Below are positions 1 through 10,189 of a stretch of 64,000 nt of DNA, piece by piece. Numbering within the stretch: position 1 is the stretch's first letter; every line of letters starts with the position of its first letter. A program made the position numbers and the translations under genes. Under the pieces are notes generated by a model. The model ran no database searches, was not told the origin of the DNA, and saw nothing but the letters and a program-made list of their open reading frames with translations. Location: contig NC_068564.1 of the NCBI RefSeq assembly GCF_022201045.2, forward strand, positions 4,526,001 to 4,590,000, written 5' to 3'. This stretch comes from Citrus sinensis. Its lineage: Eukaryota > Streptophyta > Magnoliopsida > Sapindales > Rutaceae.

Positions 1-103
1 GGGGGACTGGTGTTTAGGGAATGAAATAGGGTGACCAAGACAAAGGTGTTTGCTCATACATTATCGCGCTCTCCTCCAGAGTAAAAGTGAGCAAATAGTT
101 GAG

Positions 104-292
104 CAGATCACCTCGACCAGGATATTATTGGTCACCTCGACCAGAATAATATGCGGTGACCTCGATCAGATCACCTCGACCAGGATATTATTGGTCACCT
201 CGACCAGAATAATATGTGGTGACCTCGAGCACATCACCTCGACCAGGATGTTATTGGTCACCTCGATCAGGATTTTACTAGAAAGCACGATT
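104..292. repeat. 63-bp minisatellite inside the LTR-like fragment
   Basis: Nearly identical units begin at about 104, 167 and 230, giving three copies of a 63-bp period. Each unit has two internal half-repeats built on cacctcgacca, followed by either ggatattattggt or gaataatatg. An open frame of 84 codons crosses the array but is only a consequence of the repeat. Confidence 0.9.
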
Positions 293-683
293 CAGTCAAA
301 ATAGTTTCTCCGAAATATTAGGGACCATATTCTTAGTGGATGAAAACCGCTATAGTTTTCTATAAAAACCCTAGAAAAGGAAAGGAAAGGGGGTCTTGGG
401 ATTCTGCTAGCTCTCTCTCTCTCTAAGCAACTGAACCCATTGGACATTTTTCTCTTTCTACCACAGAGAAATTTCTCTTTCGCCTGTGATTTCTTTAAGA
501 TTGATTATTTTGAATTCTTTTCCTTTAAATTTACTTAAAAGCTTTTTGTTTAAAGCAATCATAATTAAGCCACATGAATTGTGGTATAGGTTTTTCCAAG
601 TAAGACCCGAATCCCTGACTTGAGCGTCGGAGGGTTCTCGCCGGAAAAACTTCCGGTACCTCCTGACCGTTGGTTGTGTTCAC

Positions 684-820
684 AGGCTCACAGGTTATCT
701 GCTCATGGATTGTCTGCTCATGGGTTATCTGCTCACGGATCGTCTGCTCATGGATTGCCTGCTCATGAGTTCTCAGCTTATGGATAGTCTGCTCACGGGT
801 TATCTGCTCATGGATTGCCA
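684..820. repeat. Short-period (about 15 bp) minisatellite
   Basis: About nine degenerate units of the type gctcatggattgtct follow each other between the two copies of the gacttgagcgtcggaggg phrase. Units differ by one to three bases (ggatt, gggtt, gagtt, ggata), so the array is older or less homogenised than the 63-bp array upstream. Confidence 0.8.
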
Positions 821-1031
821 TAAGATCCGTGGCAAGCGTTCCCAGAACCTTCATATCTGACTTGAGCGTCGGAGGGTTTACGCCGGGAAAACAACCGGCG
901 TGCTCTGACCTGATTCTGTGGACGCAGGGACACTTAGAGAAGAAAGCGTACGAGGAGAGATCCTGATCGAGGTGAGGTTGTTCGAGCAGACATCCTGGTC
1001 GTTGGAAGGCGTAACCAGAATCTCGCATCAA

Positions 1032-1450
1032 CACTCGTTTATGTGTTTTTTCTTTTTTCAATTTTACAATTACAGTTGTAATAATTATATCTCCGAAAAT
1101 ATGTTCTCATGCTAAATTTCATTGCATGCGAGCAGTAGCTATCGAGACCTTTCAATGAATAAACCAACAATAATTTTATTGGAAAAATTTCTAACTTAAT
1201 GAACTCTAGATGCACAATTAATCTATTCATTATTGCATTTATGAAACAATAATTTGATTGGAGAGTTGCCTTCATCTTTGAAAACGCGATTATTTGATAT
1301 AGGAAATAATAAAATTTTTGGAAGAATACAAGCATGATAGGTGATAGTCGACTGAATTTGGTTATTCTGAGTCTACAATTGAACTGAATAAAGGAAAAAG
1401 TCCAAAACTCAAGGGTTCAAAAGTAAAATCCCGAAAACATTATTCTCATC
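1032..1450. other. Intergenic, nothing recognised
   Basis: AT-rich DNA between the LTR-like fragment and the 3' end of the PLAT gene. It probably includes that gene's 3' UTR near 1400-1450. No coding potential or repeat seen. Confidence 0.5.
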
Positions 1451-2281
1451 TCAATAAGCCTCGGATCTTTTGCGCGCCTTCCCCACAATCAGCGATCCTC
1501 GTTTAATTCGACGCACCGCACGCCCGCCGCTCATCCTACATCCATCAATCACAGCCGTCGACTCAAAAGGAGGCATCCGCGAAGACAGCCACTGATCGAC
1601 GTAAAACGCGCTCTGGTCACACGATCTGTGGGGTCCAGTGGAGGTGACTTCAACGTACTCACAGTACCAGCTGGGGAACATCCCTGACCCATCGGAGCTC
1701 ACGTTGAGGTTGCATATCGGTGATCCAATGCAGGGCCCACGGCCGCTGAAGACGTCGACGTTGCCCCGCTCGTAGTAGTCGTGGTGGGGCCCCATCAGGC
1801 CCCATGATTTAAGATCGGGAACCCACACTGACCGGCCAACGGCGTCGCCTAGGGCTATGCTGATTTTCGAGTCTGTGCCGCTCTTAATGCCTGACCCTGT
1901 TTTAACGTAAAGAGTGTATACGCAGTAGTCATCCTGCATGCAAATGAAACCCAAATTATATTGACTGGGAAAGTACGTGCGTACCATTAATGTATATTAA
2001 AAAAATAAAAATAAAAATCTTAGTTCATTAAGTGATTTAAAAAAGGTTAAGAAATTAAATTGGCGTGATGATGATGGATGATTATGTTATAAATTTGAAG
2101 AGAATATGTGCGATTATTAAAATAATTTATTTTTGGTGATCTGTAGAATATTTAAACCACCCTAAAATGGCAGATTCATAAATTAAGATATTTTCGATAT
2201 ACTTACATAGTGATCATCTCCAGTAGCAATTGACAAGAACACAGTGATAAGGATGATGTGAAAGGATCTATTGGTCTTCAT
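1451..2281 (-). CDS. PLAT/LH2-domain plant-stress protein, secreted
   Basis: Two exons on the minus strand: 2281-2207 (25 codons) and 1933-1451 (160 codons plus stop), joined at GT-AG sites; 185 aa. Residues 1-20 form a hydrophobic signal peptide ending near SIATG. The rest is a single PLAT domain of the plant-stress type, with the family marks CVYTLYVKTGSG, KSGTDSKISIALGDA, DYYERGNVDVFSGRGPC and WYCEYVEVTSTGPH. Plant members are small ER or secreted proteins linked to abiotic stress tolerance and, in some species, pathogen response; their ligand is not established. The last 30 residues are basic (RRIKRGS, KARKRS) and lie beyond the domain. The start is the only Met before the signal peptide. 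Confidence 0.9.
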
Positions 2282-2380
2282 TTCTCTTTCTTTCTTTCTT
2301 TTTTTCCTTTTTTCTCTTTTTTGTGTAAATTTTGTTGAATTTATTTTACGGTGATTTGAATGTGAGAAATTAACGACAGA

Positions 2381-2392
2381 TACTTATAATAG
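2381..2392 (-). promoter_or_regulatory. Possible TATA box of the PLAT gene
   Basis: On the minus strand the sequence reads ctattataagta about 105 bases before the start codon, a plausible distance for a plant TATA box with a short leader. Position is the only support. Confidence 0.35.
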
Positions 2393-2510
2393 ACGGGGTA
2401 ACCTCACATACAAAATAACCGTCTACTAATCTCTCGATGCACTTTCTACTGAGTAGGAACATTGAACGGGTATAGTTCTAACAATGAAGATGATTATCAC
2501 ACTAATTCCT

Positions 2511-3062
2511 AACAATTTAAATATATAAAACACATCCACAAATTTTTATAATTTATTCCATTATCTCCGACAATTTAAATTAAAAAATCCTAACAATTTA
2601 AATATATAAAACACATCCACAAATTTTTATAATTTATTCCATTATCTCCAGCAATTTAAATTATAAAATCCTAACAACTTAAATATATAAAACACATCCG
2701 GAAATTGTTATAATTTATTCCATTATTTTCATCAATTTAAATTAAAAAAAATCTTAACATATATAAAACACATTTAGAAATTGTTATAATTTATTCCATT
2801 ATTTCCAACCATTTAAATTAAGAAAAATCCTAACATATATAAAACACATTCAGAAATTATTATAATTTATTTCATTATTTCCAGCCATTTAAATTTAAAA
2901 AATCCTAACATATATAAAACATATTCAGAAATTGTTATAATTTATTCCATTATTTCCAGCCATTTAAATTAAAAAAAATCATAACAATTTAAATATATAA
3001 AAAGCAAAAATCTACGAATTTTTTACAATTTAAATTAAATATTCTAACCATTTAAATATATA
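2511..3062. repeat. AT-rich tandem array, about 80-bp unit
   Basis: Six to seven head-to-tail units with starts at about 2513, 2593 and 2674, then slightly shorter later units. Each contains tatataaaacacat, then ttataatttattccatta, then caatttaaatta. The first two units are almost identical; later ones drift and shorten to about 75 bp. The array lies 230 bp upstream of the PLAT gene start. Confidence 0.9.
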
Positions 3063-3940
3063 GAACACAACAAAAATTTTATTTGAATATAACTACAGTC
3101 ACCAACTTACCAATTAATCAGTACCAATTTTATCAAGTCCTCTGTTTGCAAATCCAGATCTAACTTCTTCCTTGTGATAAGCGAGATGTAGAGAGAGAAC
3201 TGGTTTTTCCTTCTTAAATGCAGATGGCTCACGTTGAGTAAATGAGAGGTGAGAGATGGAGAGAGAGGGGACAACAAGAAAAATTAATTGTAAAAAAGTC
3301 ATCTCTTTTCGTTACTTTTGTAGTTTTCTTTTGATTATTTTATTTTTTAAATGAAAAATGTGATAGACAAAAGATGGTGAATGGAGTTGAAGCAACTGAC
3401 AAAAGGACCCACGTTTCTGTCGTCCCTTTGTCGTCACAGAGTTCAAATAGCAAAACTCTTTAGAAACAAGTATCAAGCTATGTTCTATATATACTAATGC
3501 CTATATATAGTGAAAAAAGGTATAAAGCTTGATAAGTGATAATTTAGAAAGAAGTTTATATATATACACATATGTACGTATGTATGTATTTATTTATATA
3601 CGTATGTAAACTCAATTGAGATCCCATTTAACCACTACATTATTAACGTAGCAACATGGTGTGGGTTCGTTGCCATAAAAATTGATCATACATAAACCCT
3701 GCCAGTTCGAGCACCATGCATCTTCACCCAATACGCGACGATCAAATTCGACGAAAATCAACTTTGGCTTTGGCTTCTTCTCTGCTGGATATCCCTTATT
3801 AACATGAAGTCCGAAACCAGCTGGCTGAACAAAATCTCCACTTTACCCCTTATGACGGCAGCACATATATAGTAATAAAGATAAATTAAAAAAGTTTCTT
3901 GAAATTTCTAAATCATTTAGATCGATTTCATTCTAGCCCG
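3063..3940. other. Intergenic, nothing recognised
   Basis: AT-rich spacer between the 80-bp array and the decayed DYAD 5' module. Short open frames here (for example 3114-3302 on the minus strand) show no family features. A GA-rich stretch near 3250 and a tatata/gtatgta-rich stretch at 3540-3610 are simple sequence. Confidence 0.5.
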
Positions 3941-4660
3941 TTTGATTTTTATCACAGGTTAGCGATCACGGACGAGAATCGTAGCCGTCGGCCTCACGAG
4001 CAAGCAAAGCTCGCTCCCGCTATCACTCTGTTTTTCTGTTACTTTACTTGTCCAACAAGAACCACACGCTTCCGTTTCAACTTAAACCACACGCGGCCCA
4101 GGCCAGCCATCAGGTGGAAACTTCAAAATCAACTGATACTACTGATCATTCATCAACCATATCAGCCCCGTTCTAAACCAATCGGACAGCTGATATTAAA
4201 AATTCAACAAAATTCTCCCAAACACAAGGACCCACAATTCAGGAAACCAACCTTTTATGTCTCCCTCACGTGCACCAAGCGCGTGCCGCGTTCTGCAAAA
4301 AATCATCTCCATTCTGTAGTACGTGCGGATTCGTCACTGCTAACTATGAACCGAAAATATTCCTTCATCATTACTATTAACATCAGTGCCGCATGCACGC
4401 AACAATATCGTTGTTTGATTGTAAAGGCAAGAAGAGACAACGTGCCGAAACGGCGACGTACGTACGCCCAGACGAGTACTGCTCCCAGCGGGCAGCGTCT
4501 TTCGCCAATTTGCAGCGGCGGCCAGTGTAAAATACTTTTTCATATCAACTCCTTAATCCCATATTTGCCCCTCAACTTGATTTCATATTTAGATGTACAT
4601 CCTGCTTGTCATTTTAAAAAACTAAATCTCATTTACTCACTCTCAGTACATTAATTTTCT
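3941..4660 (+). pseudogene. Decayed duplicate of the 5' part of a DYAD/SWI1-like gene
   Basis: Compared with the intact copy on the minus strand at 46-50 kb, this stretch keeps, in the same order, the first coding exon (around 3954-4000: tatcacaggtta, then atcacggacgaga, then gtagccgtcggcctcac), part of intron 1 (4190-4275, including cacgtgcaccaagcgcgtg), exon 2 (around 4430-4520, with tactgctcccagcg and gccaatttgca) and the following intron (4540-4605). The exon 1 remnant has ACG where the intact copy has its in-frame ATG, has lost about 20 bases and lacks the donor site; the exon 2 remnant has an insertion. A better-preserved exon 2 lies at 5039, so exon 2 is present twice in this locus. 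Confidence 0.75.
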
Positions 4661-5041
4661 CTACGCAGAAGTGAACGCCATTTTATTTCTTCATCTCTAA
4701 TTAACAACTTGTGGTTAACTTCATTGATTAGCTCTTTCGTTATGCTTCAATAATCTCAGCTTCTATCAAAATTTAACCCGCCAAAAAATCATTTGATCGC
4801 AGGTTTTTCAAGTTGGTTTTTAGCTCAAAATTAGTACCTCGTTTTTGTGACAACACACAAAGGTCGATTTCTCTCCGTTACTTTCTCTTGCTCATATTAT
4901 CATGAAGAAAACTTGTGTAGTTTTGCTGTTTGGATGATGAGAAACCGAAGGAAAATAAGAGAAAAAACATTGTTCCATTCGCAGTTAAATGATTTTCATT
5001 CTAACGAATTATATGGTTTTTTTTGTTTACAGTGACAGGAA

Positions 5042-8000
5042 ATGATAAACTCGAAAGCGCAAGAACAAGTAGTCGAAAACGACGCCGGAAAAGGGGCAAG
5101 TTCGGGCAGACAAGTACTGCTCCCAGCGGCTTCACCAATTTGCACGCTTGGTATGGTGGCAACAGAGAATAATAGCTTCCTCTTTTTCATATCAACTTTT
5201 TTATTTCCATATTTGTCCCTAACTTAAATATTCATCTTTACATATAGATGCTGCAACAAGTCATATTAAAGTGTACTCATTTTACGAGATTGATCCCACA
5301 AAGCTGCCCATGAATGCCCCGGATCAGCTTAAATCAATCAGAATTGTCATGGTAAAAATAGACATCAAATTATTAAAAAAAGCCAGAAATTAAATTAATT
5401 AATAATCTCATTAATTTATGCGTAATAATAAGGTGAGCGAGAAGTCCAGAACAGGAGTAGCCGTGAGATTCCCAAGTGTGAACTCTCTTCGATTGCACTT
5501 GTGCGATGGTGAGTGTGGTAAAGAGCAGGGAGCAAAGAGGGTGCCATCGCTGGACGAAAAGTACTTGTTGGAACCTGAGGTGGCAGGAGAAGTACTTTAC
5601 AGGAGGGTCTCTGGTGATGAGATTGGTGAGAACAAGAACTTGTGGAGTTTCTGGGTTGTGGGTTTTAGTGGTTCTTTTGATGTTGAGATTCATCAGAATA
5701 AAAAGGGTGTGGGCTGGTCTGAGCTGCTTGATAGTCGTGGGATGCTGAAGTGGGGGAAGAAAAAGAAAGTTCATTACTTGAAGAATGAAGAAGCATTGAT
5801 TAGCTATGATGGGGTTAAAGGAGGAGGAGGAGAAGAAGAAGAAGAAGAGGAAGCTTTGAAGTCTGGTCAGTTATTAGTAGTTGAGGGAGAGACCAGTGAG
5901 CTTAAGAGAAAACTCCATGAGGTTAATGTGCTATCCAATAACATCAAGAAGAAGAAGAAGACGGTTGTCAATAAGAACTCCAACTCCAGATGGCCTAAAG
6001 AGAGGTATGCCTTGGCTGAAACAAATATGTGGAAGATAATGAAGATGAAAAATGCAGTTTTTCATAAGCCAATGCTGAGGCCAGAGCTAAGAGCAGAGGC
6101 TAGGAAATTGATTGGAGACACGGGTTTGTTGGATCATTTGCTGAAGCACATGGCAGGGAAAGTGGCACCTGTTGGACAAGATAGGTTCAGGAGGCGGCAC
6201 AATGCTGATGGGGCCATGGAGTATTGGTTGGAGAGTGCTGATTTGGTTAATGTTAGGAAACAAGCTGGAGTTCAGGATCCTTATTGGACACCACCGCCTG
6301 GCTGGAAACCTGGTGATAATCCTGCTCAAGATCCTGTTTGTGCTGCGGAGTTTAAGCAGCTCAAGGAAGACTTGGCCAAAATAAGAATGTAAATATGCTC
6401 ATTAATTAGCCTGCCTTCCAGTGCTGCTCCTATAAATGCCTTATTGATGGTATATACTGATCTTCTCTTGTTTCCTCTGTCATGTGTTTAAAAAACAACA
6501 GGGAAATGCAAGATCTGTTTTCCAAGAAGCAAGAGGATAATCTGGCTATTGTAGCCACCCCAAGTCTAAACTATGGGCATGATAGTTTCTTGCTTCGATT
6601 GAAGGTAAATATTGGAGAGTGGATTGGATTCTGAGTTTCGTACTCTGTCGTTAACTGTTTGGTATTTTGTTGGCAGCTGATATGCGCTGATCTGCTGAAT
6701 AAGAAAGCTAAGCTTGATGAGAATATGATGGAAATTTCGCAATCTTTGTGCACAATAGAGGTATTTTCCTCTTTAAGCTACTGAGTGATTAGGTGTCTAA
6801 TGTGAAGAAATTGATGTCTTCCAGTGCTTAGAATTTATATTTTAATACTAACATAAGCGAAGTTTTACCAGCAGAGCTCATTCATGCACCCCCACAGCTC
6901 CTTACAATCTTTGAAATTAGATAGAGTTCAAAATTACAGACATTCAATAAGATGTGAAAAAATTGTTTCAATTTTCTTCAGGATATGATTTTCCATTTCT
7001 AGTTCCTTCTCATATAAAGGGACAAGGGTGGCATTACTTTATGATCAACATATGCTTGAAATGCTTGAACAACTGCCTTCAGCTCTTAATGTTACTTATT
7101 TTTAACAACATTTAAAGTATCTCTGAAAAAGATGAAGAATGAAGATTGACTTGGGATAAATAAGTGGTGACTCATGCAGGAAGAAATGGAGAAGGCAAAA
7201 TTAGCTGTGGGGGAACTAAACAAGCCAGCAGAATCATCACTTACTTCAGCTGACGGACAGGGAGGCAAAGATAAGACAATAACAGGAACACCAGGTACAA
7301 CAAAAGTGAAACCAGAGGAGAAGGTAGCAAAAATAGAAAGACTGAAGAGTGGGTTCACAATGTGCAAGCCACAGGGTTCCTTTCTGTGGCCAAACATGGC
7401 CATGTACCCTCCGCCTAACAAGGTTGTGGCCCAGCTTGAAGACCTGTTTTTGATTCCTACACCACAATCAGTCTCCTCTTCCACAGCCTCATCATCAGCA
7501 CATCACCTCCTCCCGCCCCTTTCAAATTCTAATCCTCTACCGAATTGCCCTGTCAAGCCAAAAGCTGAGAGACGACCTGTTACTGTCGCTCTGACGGCAG
7601 CTGTCACAAAACCTACTCATCCTCTTCCTCCTGGAACCATGTCTCAGTTTGAAACAATCACCAGCACTGGCGTTATTACTACAGATACTAGCACCAAACC
7701 CTCAATGATTGACCTCAATGAAATGCCCTGCCCCCACACTTACCAAAGAAGAAATCAGAATGAGACTGTTACCACCAATGTCATCCCATGTGTATGTCTT
7801 GCATCACAATCTCAGTTTTAATTTTTTTTTTTTGGTTAATTTAACATGACAAAATGTAGTTGGTTTGTATTTCATGCATTGGGATGCAGTTTGGAGCTCC
7901 TGTTAAAGACTCTGAGATAAGCCAAAGTGAGCAAGATGAAAGAAAGAAAATCTTGAGGGAATGTGACCAAAAGCAGAAGGGAAGCTCCTCCGCTACCTCA

Positions 8001-8045
8001 TTATCATCTTCATCATCATCTACATGCTTGTCAAGGGTTTCTTGA
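5042..8045 (+). CDS. DYAD: DYAD/SWI1 (AMEIOTIC1)-like nuclear protein, copy A
   Basis: Exons: 5039-5150 (coding from Met at 5042), 5248-5351, 5433-6388, 6502-6604, 6677-6760, 7180-7791, 7890-8045. All junctions are GT-AG and the chain reads through for 707 codons. The conserved DYAD/AM1 block lies in the large exon from RWPKERYALAE to the end: GDTGLLDHLLKHMAGKV, RFRRRHNADGAMEYWLESAD, AGVQDPYWTPPPGWKPGDNP. It is preceded by acidic and lysine runs (EEEEEEE, KKKKK) and followed by a coiled-coil-like exon and a Ser/Pro-rich tail ending in a serine run. Arabidopsis SWI1/DYAD and maize AM1 act in the nucleus at meiotic entry and in sister-chromatid cohesion; that role here is by family only. Copy B has a 21-codon first exon that has no usable equivalent here, so the start at 5042 is inferred and this copy may use another leader or be poorly expressed. 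Homology to copy B continues about 65 bp past the stop. Confidence 0.82.
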
Positions 8046-9365
8046 ACTTGGTTGGCTTCAGCTACTCCTAATTCCCCACCTTCAGATAGTAACTCTACAC
8101 GGGGCTGATATATATATATATATTAGTAAATAATATATACACTCTTATATTTACAGGAAAAAAAATTTGGAAGATTTCAATATGTAGCTTCATGGAGATC
8201 ATATGAAGGAGAAGTAGGGGTTTTGAACACTGGTGATTAATGTTTATGCTGTCTTTTCTTGGAAAATTATTTAGAAGAAATTGAAACTATTCAAATCATT
8301 GCAGGAGTGGTAAGTTGTTCTAAGATCCTGAATTTTATTAAAATTTAGGAAAAATTGACCATAACGTGAACATACTTTTACAATGTTGTAAATTATTTGA
8401 CAATATTATAAAAATATGTTCACATTATTATCGACTCATCCCAAATTATAAGTTTAGATTAAAAATTTCCACGTTGCCCCATTTTGTGTTTTTGTTGGTG
8501 GCCCAACCTCCTACGGTTTGATGCTATGTTTTGCTCAAGGACATGCAATTAGTTGAATTTGAATATACTTTCTCTTTCTGCTTGCAATATCATAAGTTGC
8601 ACAAAGAATGAAACTTGAAAACAATGTTTCCCAGTATTTATTTATGATTGAGGGATTGCATATGTTACAAAACTAACGTTAAAAATTTCTCACTGGGTTC
8701 AATAGCTAAATTAAGCTAACTTAGGAGAATTTGTTTTAAAAACAGCACTTGTTTGCCAAATATATAGCCTAAATCGACAGAAATCCCCCAATATAATTTT
8801 TCCAAATCAGAGTTGCATGAAGGCCATTTGTGATTTTAGCTGCCACCTAACAACTCCATGCACAATTGCAAGTGTCCTACTCAAGTCAGACTCAGCCATC
8901 TAAACATTCCTAACTCGCCTTGTCAACTCCGAACAATCAAAGTCTACAAAACTCGAAGTCAATTTAGTTATGTACTTATTTGTCATTGGATAAATTGTGA
9001 ATTGATTAGACACAATCTTAATAATATTCACTTTTTATTAAAAGGATGATAAATGAAAAATTATAAAGAACCTCAAAGGTGACGCAATGGAAAACAAAAG
9101 TAATATTAGACCTATGTGAAATTATAGTGTAAATTTAGAATCCGTATGGGAATATATAACTTTGTACGGATTTAACGCTATTTTTCTCACCACTGTGTTA
9201 GAAACTTCGATTCAAATATCAATGTTTTTTCTTTAAACCATTTTTGTCAATCTTAAAGGACTAAATTACATTTAAAAATATCAATATTTTAGACTAAAGA
9301 GTCTTCTACAAGCAAAAACACTTCCAGTTCTATCCGGCATGGTCTTATACCATTCCGGCTGTATT
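8046..9365. other. Intergenic, 3' flank of DYAD copy A
   Basis: The first 65 bp match the 3' flank of copy B. A short (TA)n run lies at 8107-8122. The rest is AT-rich with no gene or repeat recognised. Confidence 0.5.
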
Positions 9366-9373
9366 TCTATAAG

Positions 9374-10064
9374 TAGGGGTGGGCATCAACCCACCCAACC
9401 CGTGAACTGGACCCAACCTGTGTGATTTTTTGCGGATTTGGTTGGGTTGATAAAATAAATGGGTTAGGTTGAGTTGTTAAATTCCCAACCCGCATTATTT
9501 GCGGGTTGGGTTGGGTTAAAAAATTTTAACTCAACCCAACCCGTATATATATATATATATTATTTTATAAATTTTGATATTTTATATAAAAATTAAAAAA
9601 AATATTTAAAACTTTGAAATGTTAGATTTGTTCTAAAGATTTTAATATTTGTATTTTTTTAGTTTATCCAATTAATTTACTTATTTTTGTTCACTATTTA
9701 ATTAGACTATAACAATAGATTTTTTTCAAAAGCCCAATTCAATTAATCTAACTAAACTGGACAACTTGCATGTATATAAAAATTATTATATGAATTTTGA
9801 TATTTCATATAAAAATTAAAAAAATATAAACATAAAAACTTTGAAATATTGGATTTTTTCTAAAAGTTTTAATATTTGCATTTTTTTAGTTTTTTAATTA
9901 ATTTATTTTATTTTTGTCACTATTTAATTAGATTATAAAAATAATTTTTTTTCAAAAGTCCAACCTAATCAACCCAACCGCAATTTTACGGGTTGGGTTG
10001 AAAAATTTCAACATGTTCTACATGCGGGTTGGGTCGGGGTGAACCCGACCCGTGCCCACCCCTA
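9374..10064. mobile_element. Non-autonomous hAT-type MITE, 691 bp
   Basis: The ends are inverted: TAGGGGTGGGCA on the left and TGCCCACCCCTA on the right. They are flanked by a perfect 8-bp target-site duplication TCTATAAG (9366-9373 and 10065-10072), the hAT size. Both subterminal regions are crowded with caaccc / gggttggg repeats in opposite orientation, as expected for transposase-binding sites. The core is AT-rich and non-coding. A perfect TSD and clear ends suggest a fairly recent insertion. Confidence 0.9.
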
Positions 10065-10189
10065 TCTATAAGTCCCATTTTCATTGTTAGACACTTTTCT
10101 ATAGACAATACTTACATATTGTGTCATAGGTTACAGTCCTGAACCCGAAAGGTGAGTTCTAGATTACATATTATGTCATAGCGACATGA

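Larger units (their letters stand above)
1..1031 (+). mobile_element. LTR fragment of an LTR retrotransposon, cut by the window edge
   Basis: The stretch has the layout of a plant LTR: a repeat-rich upstream part, a TATA-like tataaaaacc near 361, then a transcribed-looking part. The phrase gacttgagcgtcggaggg, common in plant LTRs, occurs twice (about 614-631 and 858-875). The right end is placed near 1031, at catcaaca, and is uncertain. No primer-binding site or coding part follows, so it may be a solo or fragmentary LTR. Family not determined; Gypsy-type is a guess. It is a fossil without coding capacity. Confidence 0.5.

Noticed and set aside
104-292. The regular repeats near the left edge considered as a CRISPR-like array.
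   Set aside because: There are no unique spacers; it is a simple 63-bp tandem repeat in a plant nuclear genome.
3114-3302. Small minus-strand frame near the 80-bp array that looks like a short secreted peptide.
   Set aside because: The hydrophobic start is weak, the region is low complexity and there is no promoter or homology cue.
4934-5035. Two ATGs at 4934-4939 considered as an alternative start for DYAD copy A.
   Set aside because: The frame ends at a stop at 5033-5035, just before exon 2, so it can only be an upstream frame unless a splice removes the stop.
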